64,000 nucleotides of DNA. Source: Hyaloscypha bicolor E. Lineage: Eukaryota; Ascomycota; Leotiomycetes; Helotiales; Hyaloscyphaceae. The notes beneath the pieces were generated by a model, which made no database searches, was not told the origin of the DNA, and worked only from the letters and a program-made list of their open reading frames with translations. A program made the translations under genes and the position numbers. This document shows positions 56,084 to 64,000 of this stretch, in pieces. The stretch lies in NCBI RefSeq assembly GCF_002865645.1, contig NW_020194515.1, forward strand, positions 124,001-188,000. The letters run 5' to 3'. How positions within the stretch are numbered: the first letter of the stretch is position 1; each line of letters begins with the position of its first letter.

Positions 56084-59000
56084 TTAGTTACCACCTCCGT
56101 GGCCCATGTTGGGGCCATTGTTCACCTGCATTCCTCCCATTGCGTATCCTGGAGTGTTAAAGATGTCCTGTTCGTGGCCGAGATCCGGGGGCTCCATGTT
56201 GAAAGGCATGAACCAAGCACTGGTTGGCTCCGTCACTAACCCGCTCATTCCCCCATTCATTTGCATGTCCCACGTATTGGCTGCATCCAACATGCTGTGT
56301 GAGCTGAGCGACGAAGGATCCATACCGGCGTACGCGCCAAAGACAAGCTGGCGATCAAGTTGTGGGAGAATCCCTTGCTGGTGCGGAGGGAGTAGGACAT
56401 CTTGACCGTAGTAAGGCTGCTGGTTGTACATATTGACAGGCGTCGTGGGGCTCATTTGATTGTACCCTTGAGGGAGTTGAGGATTACCACCATGCTGCAT
56501 CTGCATGGATGCCACGTTTTGAACATTCGTGTTTACCGGCTCGAGTTGGTCGTGCCGTCCGATTGGGTTCTTCTTAGCCTTGCGCTTCGGAATCTTGGCC
56601 GATTCGCGGTCCTGTGGTGGGAGCGGTTCGAGTGTGTGAAAGAATTTTTCGACTGTTTGGTAACCTGATTCCTCACCAAGCGCCGCATCGTCCCCTTTCT
56701 CCTTCTTTACTCCTATAGCTGGATCCTCGAAATCAGATTGTGAGACGCCATGAGGATACCGGTCAAACCAATCGCCATATTGAAAGATGCTCGGCGACTG
56801 CGTAGTGCCGCTCGCAGACGAGCCTTGTCTTGCGGCATCCGCGCACACTCTATACTGCTCCTTGAGATTTTCGGACATCCAGTGAAACATGCCCCAGTAC
56901 CTCTTCATCTTCGTGAGGTACTTGACATTCGTAGCAAGATTCCTCTTGGATGCAGCCTCCATCGCCGGATTTTTGGAGAAAACACCAAATACGTGGACAG
57001 TACTAGAGAGAAACGCACAATAGCCGGTGAAAGGGGCAGTAACAAAGTGCGATTCGCTATCCTTCAGTAACTCCGATATCCTATTTGCAGCTTCAAAAGC
57101 CTTCGCTCCTGCCTTGGTAACGAAATCCTTCGGGACATCAGCTGGCGGTCGACCTCCTGGTTGGCCTGGAACCGCAAACCGATTCATGAAAAGAATATTT
57201 TGCTGGATAGCAATGTGAAGAAATAAAAATTGGTTCTCAAGTCCTTCCGTCTCGTGGGTATGAAGATTTTCTGGCGTATACTTCAGCGATTCAGGTAGGC
57301 TCGAGTTGAAGGATTCAATTTGCTTGATAAGACCTCCATAATTCGAATCTGCATGCCACATTGGATGCGGGTCTTCTTCGTTACCCCCTAGGTTGAGGTA
57401 GTTGATGATGCGGCCCCACAGAGCGATGGATCGGATCATATAAGCTGCAACTCCCATATTATCCTTCGCGTTCGAGAGTTGACCAGCGCCAGGAGAAACA
57501 GGGTGTGGCACGTTGCCTTTCATATCTTCTGTTGGACCTGGCATGTCGAGCTGGAAGTATCTCTCCTTGATTGGAAGCTGCACTTTGATTGACTCTTGCT
57601 TGATGAATGTGGGACGGTCTGTGCCAGAAGAATTAAACCGATCCATTAGGAAGCATGCCCACATTGTTCTTCGTCTGATTTCTCGGTCGATAAAGCTCAA
57701 CTCCGCTGTCCCATTGCGCTTCTGGGGATCGTAATCGAGATCGCGGTGAAGTTGTAATGCATATGCCATTCGAATAGCTTGCCCGCCGAGCGCCCAACTC
57801 CTGCCACCTTGACAGGTACCAAATTCGTGCAGACCCAGTATCAATAGACATGTTAGTATGGTGATGTTGGGCCATTCGTATCTTCTCATCACTATATCAC
57901 GAGCCTCGGATGCCCACTCCTCGCCCCTTAAGAAGGCTGGAGTTGTGTTGAGTTTTGGATGGGTTGAAAACCGAGCAGAAATGGCACAGACTGCAAGTAT
58001 GAGAACTGGTGGCACAGTACCCGCCCTGGAAACTAGATCAGTCTCACAGCCGAACAAGATCAGGGGCGAGAAACACCTACCTCAGCTTTCTCATAAAACT
58101 TGGCTTGTGTAGTAAATGGTAAGTCTGCCCATATATGTTGTCGAAAAAAACCTCTGACAAGTGCTCTTGGAGCTCCTTCGAGGGCAGTGCATCAGCACCT
58201 TCTAATAAAAGCTTGCTTTCCTCGGCCTCCTGTATCATCAACGAGGTCGGCTTTGAGCCCGCATCCAAATTAGGATTAGATGCTGATTTCGACCAATTGT
58301 CAAGTTCCGGTCCAAAGGCTTCGTCTGCAGGACGCTTCTTGCCCGATAAGCTTCGTGTAAAAATTGTCCCAGGGATGGCAGGCTTCACAGCGGCTCTCGT
58401 GACGGCTATCGCAGTGCTGTCCTGTTCTTCTTTTGGCACGATCTTGATGATTCTCTCTTCCATTCTCTTGAGCCTCTTGTCAAGCATGGCCATATAGTCT
58501 GTCCTAGGCGCAGCCTTCCGAGTGGTGACCTTGTAAACACATGGGATCCGTGATCGAAGACAATGCTTGCACGCAGGCTTTTCTCCCGAGCACCGAATTT
58601 TCTTCCTTCGGCATGCAATGCACGCCAGCGGCAGCCTCTTGCGCTCCTTGCCGGCCTTGGTTTTCAATTCACTCCATGGCGGGTTTGGGTCGTTCTTGTC
58701 TTCTTTCGACCGAGTTCCCAAATCACTTCCGTCCAAAGCTCCGCCACTGTTGAGGCCAAAGTCGTCATTGAAGCTACCATCTAGTCCCCCACCAGCACGA
58801 TTGCTGGTCGGGCTCGCATCTTCTGAACCACTGACGCTTGCATTACCAGCATGGCCGATGCTAAAACCAGCTCGAGGAACTCCCGACATCAACGCCTGGT
58901 GGTCCCCTGGTATAGATGTGATTGAATCCCGGTGGTCATGGTGCAGAGAAGTTGTTGAGTTGCGATGATCCGAGCCCGAAGATGGCCCGGATAGATTGTA

Positions 59001-59261
59001 CGGGTCCGAAGTGTTGTCCAACTTTGAGTCGCCCTGCAGGCCATTTTCCGGCAGGCCGTTGTACGGAAACGAGAAATCTGCAAATGAGGGTGGGGTGGGA
59101 TCTAGCGAGGGGTTTGGCGCATGCCGCGTATTCTCCATCATCATGAATTGTTCAAGATCCAGCGGGTCGGCCATGGCCGCTGCTCCAGTGTCGCCACCAC
59201 TATTCTGGAAGTTGGGAGCATTGTGCATTTGAAAACTCTTCGGAGCTTGGCCGGAGGACAT
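56084..59261 (-). CDS. Zn2Cys6 fungal-type transcription factor with fungal_trans domain
   Basis: Exons are the complement of 58081-59261 and 56084-58025 (55-bp intron), giving 1,040 residues. The binuclear cluster CIACRRKKIRCSGEKPACKHC, completed by LRSRIPC, spans residues 214-241 (spacing C2C6C6C2C6C). A linker and coiled segment follow (MLDKRLKRMEERIIKIVPKE). The middle homology region includes VFFDNIYGQTYHLLHKPSF, ILAVCAISARFSTHP and RRTMWACFLMDRFNSSGTDR. The C-terminus is Gln/Asn/Met-rich (a likely activation region). The N-terminal 200 residues are Ser/Gly/Asp-rich. The target genes are unknown. The start MSSGQAPKSFQMHNAP is the first ATG in frame; ten codons upstream lack one. Confidence 0.88.
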
Positions 59262-62200
59262 CGTATCACGCTCGGTGATGGTTGCGACCAAGGGTGCCGC
59301 TACTTGCGCCTTTGCAGACTCGTATATCGCGAGGATCCGGGTGCGTGCTTCTCGTTGACGGCCACAGTCATCATAGAGACTTCATGACTCCTCTGCGCAA
59401 TTCGAGATGCCAGTCGGATTGCGCGCCGGCATGGAACAAGACGACGGCAAAGATGCCACTCCTCGCGAGGTTGCCGTGCTGGGAATGGGTTTCCGCGGCG
59501 TTCCGGGCGAGTGGAGGCAGCAAGCAAGACTTGGTTGCGGCTATCTCTGAAGCACTCTTTCGGTAGGGCGAGCGCAGTTGTCACTCAAAGAAGAAGCTCG
59601 TTACCTTGAGGTTTGACGCGGTAATGTTGGTGTTGATGTTGATGTTGATGGAGGTGGAGGTGGAGGTGGAGGTGGAAGCCACGACCGATGCTCCAAGTCA
59701 TGAAGTACAAGGCTGCGGCCTCGGGCGAATAAAAAGGGAATTGTGCAGCAAGGGAGCAGTGACGAGCAGCAAGAGGAGCGGTTCCCCGGGCGAGTCCTAT
59801 CAACGTAATTTCCGCGTCGAACTTGCGGAGAGGTGTGGGGTTGGTTCAACCTTGCACTGCGGGATCTTCCGATGTATTATGCGACGCACGACGGCCTTTC
59901 AACGTCAAGAGGAGTGCGTGATGATGTTGCCCAAATAGGGCGGCCTTCCCTCTCCAGCTCCAGCTCCAGGTCCAACTTCCTGAGCCTTCGTTGATTGTTA
60001 AGTTTCGACTCGACGGGCGCGCGGGGCTGTTCCCAGCTGGTAAAAGGCCTGGCCCTCATCACATGCTCGCGCGCTTTTATCCTCGCTCGGCCTCTGGAAC
60101 TATACGGTATTCCACTGGTGGACGAACATACTCGTACATCTACAAGTAATCATCCCCTCCTCCCGGTCAGAAATATAGCGCTGGTGTCAACTAGGGTTTT
60201 CATCAACTCCAACTTGAGCACGCTCACCAGGCCGCGATTGGATGCTGGCTCAAGGCGCACGAGGGCGATCGCCAGCCAACGCCTTCAAACCGCTCTTGGC
60301 AGAGTGCAGACCTGGGCTTTCTGCACCCCCAAGTTTCAACGACAGCCTGGGTGCTAGGCCCCGCCTTTGGGCTAGGATCTCTCCTTGACAGGCTCGTGAT
60401 TCGGATTGCATGGATCCCCTACTGCAAGTACGAACACTGCATCTTGAATTCAACGCCAGCTTGGGACACGGCTCCACGACCACTTTGAGTATCTCGATTT
60501 TCTACTAACATTGCAAGCGGCCAAAAGACGGGACACGCTGGCCCTTTCCAGATTAATATGCGGAGTCACCAAGGAAAGGGGGAGACATCATGAACAAAAG
60601 TGGACTCGAGTCTTGAGTCAACCACGACTCGCCAGCTCCTCCCTCACCTTGTGCAAGACCACTTTGAGTCGGAGGATTATGCACATGCACAGGGATCCTT
60701 CTTATCAATCGAAAGATCCGCCAGCCTTCGATTGCATATATTTGGTCGCTTGCAGATTTATGAGATCTGCCTCAATTCGAATAGTTTACTGTATGTATCT
60801 GCCTTTTCCTATGAGCGACGGAGTCGATGGCTCAGCTTGATACTTCTAATGACCCTCAATAGTCAGAGCGTCTGCAATTTGACGCTACGGAAGAACGTGA
60901 ATGGAGAGCGATCTTCCCCAATGCATTTATGTCATTTATGCTCAACACCAACCTTTACAAGTTGGGCAGGTCGTAACTTGACTAAACTTATCATGGATTC
61001 GGAGGATCCTTGAACCATGCTGCACCTGGTCACTCCCCAGGAGGTGCTGCAGGTGATCTCGAGGCTCTCAGTTGATGCGACTTCAAGTCAGACATGCGTC
61101 TGAAATTTAAATCTCCGCAGTAAGCAAACAAGGAGGTGTTCAAAGTGAAAAATTGCGGGGATTTGCGAACCAGTGGATGAGAAGACTTCAAATCTAGGGC
61201 GACATACCTGGTTCATATCATGAAATGAACCTTTAGCCAAAATAACACCGACTTGTTTCGCAAGGTTCCCCCCTATGGCCTCGCCAGATCTTGGATTGAT
61301 TAGGGCTTTCCGGCAGTGATCCGAGCTGCCACTCGCACTTCAATGTAATGCTGATCCCTTCCGAGCCGAGTGCTACGTTATGGTCGACAAAGATCGTTGG
61401 ATCGTCTTCAGAGTTGTCTGGTGAAGAGAGATAACGCTTCAGCCTATTAAGGTGGTGAAGACGCATCAACCACAGGTTTGATATCTCATTTGACGGCGCA
61501 GTATCCCTTTGCGCATTCAATGTTGTTCCGATCAGATCTGATCAAAGGTGCAGTAAGATGGGCAGGGGTCGTCGTTGGTGTCGGTACTCGAAAATACGGC
61601 TCGGTACTTTCGACACCCAGCCCTCCTTCGCAAAAGTACGTCGATCACCACCCTTTCAGGAGTTCTAGAAGGGTTTGGAGGCGCGTATGAGTGACTTTTG
61701 TTTGGCTGTCGGAAATCCCCCAAATTTCATGTCGCAAGGAAGGCTGGCAAGCTTAATTGTACGGATGGTACCTTGGGTGTTGATCCCTTTCGTGATGCTG
61801 ACATCAACGTTGAGACTGAGAAGACACGACTTTGAGAACATAGAAGTAAATGTTCAGAACCTTGACGAGTAAAGCAGTTTACTCGGCCGACTTCAGCTTC
61901 GAACTGTTAACAACCTGTCTGGGTTTGTGTTCTATCCAAGGCTGACAACCGGTTGATGGCACTTTCCAAGAAACCCAGATAAACTTGAGGGGAACATTTA
62001 TCCTTATGTAATAATCATGAAACAGCATGTTGGAACGAGTCCAGTTGCAGAACTCAAATGCTATCGTTCTCAATCAATTTCTTCAATATCGCAATGAAAT
62101 GATTGAAATATTGCTGAGCTTATTCGGCTGCCCCTTCTGGGCACTAGCGAGATTGATGCCTCAGAACTCAGGGGTTGATATGAACCGGACAATGACGAGG

Positions 62201-62296
62201 CGCTGGACATGGTCCTCGAAATTTCGACTTCAGAACGGCAATAGGTCACGATGCCTCGCTGATCTCGCTGAAACGAATTCTCCATCATTCATTGAT
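59262..62296. other. 3-kb divergent intergenic region
   Basis: No supported gene; open frames lack ATG or conserved sequence. It holds a GTTGAT/GGAGGT microsatellite and presumably long 5' leaders for the Zn2Cys6 gene (-) and the Sip3-like gene (+). Confidence 0.5.
59625..59680. repeat. GTTGAT then GGAGGT hexamer microsatellite
   Basis: About four GTTGAT units pass directly into about five GGAGGT units. Confidence 0.9.
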
Positions 62297-64000
62297 ATGG
62301 CCGAGGCTGCTACTCAACCTGCTCTGCAGCAGGTTGGCAGACCTCTAAGCTTGATACCTGTTGGGCTGTATGTACAATGAACTCAACTCCTACCTATGGA
62401 GCTTCTCAAGCTTCCAACTTCCGGGAACGAGCAGAACTGACTTTGAATTTTTCAGCAAAGAAGCAGCACTCGATTCGCCAACCTTTAGAGCGACTGCCGT
62501 CCACTTTTCGGATCAAGTGGAGATCATCGAGAGATGGCTCGATGCATACGTTAAATCTATATCAAAACTCGTCCACGATGTCTCTTCCCTTGAGGAGACG
62601 TTCAATTCATTCCTTCTTCGATCCGTCCCGCCTGCCAATGTCTCAGAAGCCGTCCTCGATCATGACTATACCCTGTTGGCAATGAAGAATTTCGGCGAAG
62701 GTTCTCGGGAATGGTGGTCGCAGGCCATATCAGGGATGAAGAAGATGGATCCCAATGTCGTCGAGCCCATCAAGTCCTTCATGGCTGGAGAGTTGGTCTC
62801 TCTCGAAACTTCTCAAAAAGCAAACTAACGTATAGTGTAGGCTTCGGAACTTCAAAGACGCTCGACGATATCTGGAGCAATCGCAAAAGACGTTTGACAA
62901 CACTTTGGCAAGATATGTAAGCCAATCGAAGACAAAAGAGCCATCTTCACTCCGAGAAGACGCTTTCCAGGTTCACGAAACTCGAAAAGCGTACCTCAAA
63001 GCCTCCTTGGATTTCTGTCTCCTGGCACCCCAATTGCGTTATACCATTGACAAACTCTTGGTACGGGTTTCTTCGGATCAATGGCGAGAGATGCGGCGTT
63101 CGCGAGAGAATGGTGGAGCCAATTTCGCAAAGTGGGGGACTGAAATTGATCGTGTTCGAGGCTGGAGTAAAGAAATGGAAGCTGGTGAAAGTGTTTTTCG
63201 GCGTGAACTACAAATTGCCAGGCGAGAGATAGCGGACACAGCATCTCAAGCTTCTAAGCCCTCCCGGGAGCTGGAAGATTATAATCTTTCTACTGTCGCT
63301 TTTCTCGGTTCCAAGGGTCCCTCAACTGTCAACATCCAGGCACAAGGAAAAGATGGCGAGCGGTCAGAGAAGCAAGGATGGCTTTTCCTCCGAACCATTT
63401 CTGGGAAACCAGCAAGGACAGCATGGGTTCGGCGATGGTTCTATGTTAAAAATGGTATATTCGGATGGCTTGTCCAAGGTGCCCAATCCGGCGGGGTTGA
63501 AGAGAGCGAGAAAATCGGCGTGCTGTTGTGCAATGTGAAGCCTGCAGTGCAAGAAGAGCGTCGGTTTTGCTTCGAAGTCAAGACCAAAAACCAGACGATT
63601 TTGGTCCAATCCGAGACCCAAACACAACTCATGGAATGGTTGGAAACTTTTGAGGTTGCAAAGAACAAAGCCCTCCAGGCCAGTGCGAACGACAACTTCT
63701 CTTACCCTGGTGGAGTTGATCCTGCATTTGCCATAACCCCACCATCAATTCCAGAGTTCGCAGTCAAATCTCTGGATGGTAATGTTGGGCATGATGATCT
63801 ACCTGCTGGTACCTTTGACAGGACGGGCACACTCCCGGTTCCTAGTCCCGACATTGGTAACTTGGCTTCTCGAAGTAGCTTCGATGTCACTGCTCCTCGC
63901 CGGTCTGTTACTACCAGAGAGGAAGGGGAAAGTAGTAGGGATCATGCGGCCAGGATCATGCAAAAGTTGGACCTGCATCGCAAATCCACGGTCGCACAAT
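62297..64000 (+). CDS. Sip3/Lam-type BAR-PH protein, 3'-truncated by window edge
   Basis: Exons 62297-62367, 62456-62791 and 62841 to the window end give at least 522 residues. The start MAEAATQPALQQVGRPLSLI and the spliced LKEAALDSPTFRATAVHFSD match fungal Sip3-like proteins. A BAR-type helical region follows (residues about 30-250: RNFKDARRYLEQSQKTFDN, RKAYLKASLDFCLLAPQLRY). A PH domain is at about residues 310-410 (KQGWLFLRTISGKPARTAWV, RRWFYVKNGIFGWLV, then QTILVQSETQTQLMEWLETF). In yeast, Sip3/Lam3 and Ysp1/Lam1 add a StART-like sterol-transfer domain and a membrane anchor at ER-plasma membrane contacts; those parts would lie beyond the window. Intron 2 uses a GTTGGT donor and a CTAAC branch. 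Confidence 0.87.

Noticed and set aside
60600..61013. 137-codon plus-strand frame in the 3-kb intergenic region
   Set aside because: Begins with GTG rather than ATG and shows no family resemblance.
62361..62828. 155-codon frame starting MGCMYNELNSYL
   Set aside because: Its first 32 codons are intron and its end is the next intron; the real exon is 62456-62791 of the Sip3-like gene.
1..64000. CRISPR arrays, bacterial operons or phage genes
   Set aside because: Spliced eukaryotic genes throughout; tandem repeats seen are microsatellites or transposon parts.

Overview
The window is nuclear DNA of a filamentous ascomycete, most likely a leotiomycete (Helotiales-like). Genes carry short introns (about 50-190 bp) with GT..AG ends and CTAAC/CTAAT-like branch points. 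They include PacC, NSUN5/Rcm1, HAK/KUP, Sip3 and other fungal families. Interspersed AT-rich repeats look like targets of repeat-induced point mutation. The taxonomic placement is inferred from gene content and recalled protein similarity; no search was run. All splice models were made by eye from splice signals, frame and family conservation.

0-9.4 kb: the 3' part of pacC (+, cut by the left edge), an ING-family PHD-finger protein (-), a fungal multi-pass membrane protein (-) and a C2H2 zinc-finger protein (-). 9.4-13.6 kb is a long gene-free, GC-rich stretch rich in microsatellites. 13.6-19.3 kb holds a small DUF3602/Par32-like gene (+), a probable decayed gene (-) and an MFS drug/polyamine-type transporter (-). 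20-29 kb is gene dense: NSUN5-type rRNA methyltransferase (-), GFA/CENP-V-like protein (+), a cryptic four-exon small gene (-), Prp18 (-) divergent from SAP18 (+), a 75-residue complex I B15/NDUFB4-like subunit (-) divergent from a GST (+). 29.8-39.6 kb: an LCAT-like alpha/beta hydrolase (-), a GPI-type wall protein (-), a gene-poor interval with tRNA-derived repeats, and a membrane protein (-).

39.7-43.2 kb is a nest of three TA-flanked inverted-repeat transposons: a Tc1/mariner-type element interrupted by a 460-bp MITE and a 1.2-kb extremely AT-rich element. 43.2-45.3 kb is further degenerate repeat material. 45.3-64 kb: a FIT2/Scs3 protein (+), a secreted precursor of Kex2-processed peptide repeats (-), a Rab5-type GTPase (-) divergent from KRI1 (+), a nine-exon HAK/KUP potassium transporter (-), a Zn2Cys6 regulator (-) and the 5' part of a Sip3-type BAR-PH protein (+, cut by the right edge).

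The genes do not form one pathway; this is ordinary housekeeping DNA with repeat islands. The most notable locus is the repeat-peptide precursor at 46,837-47,479. It has a signal peptide, eight copies of a YDAxGNEIE unit, seven KR sites and two RR sites, and a duplicated lysine-rich linker whose second copy is split by the only intron. No recognisable modifying enzymes lie beside it.
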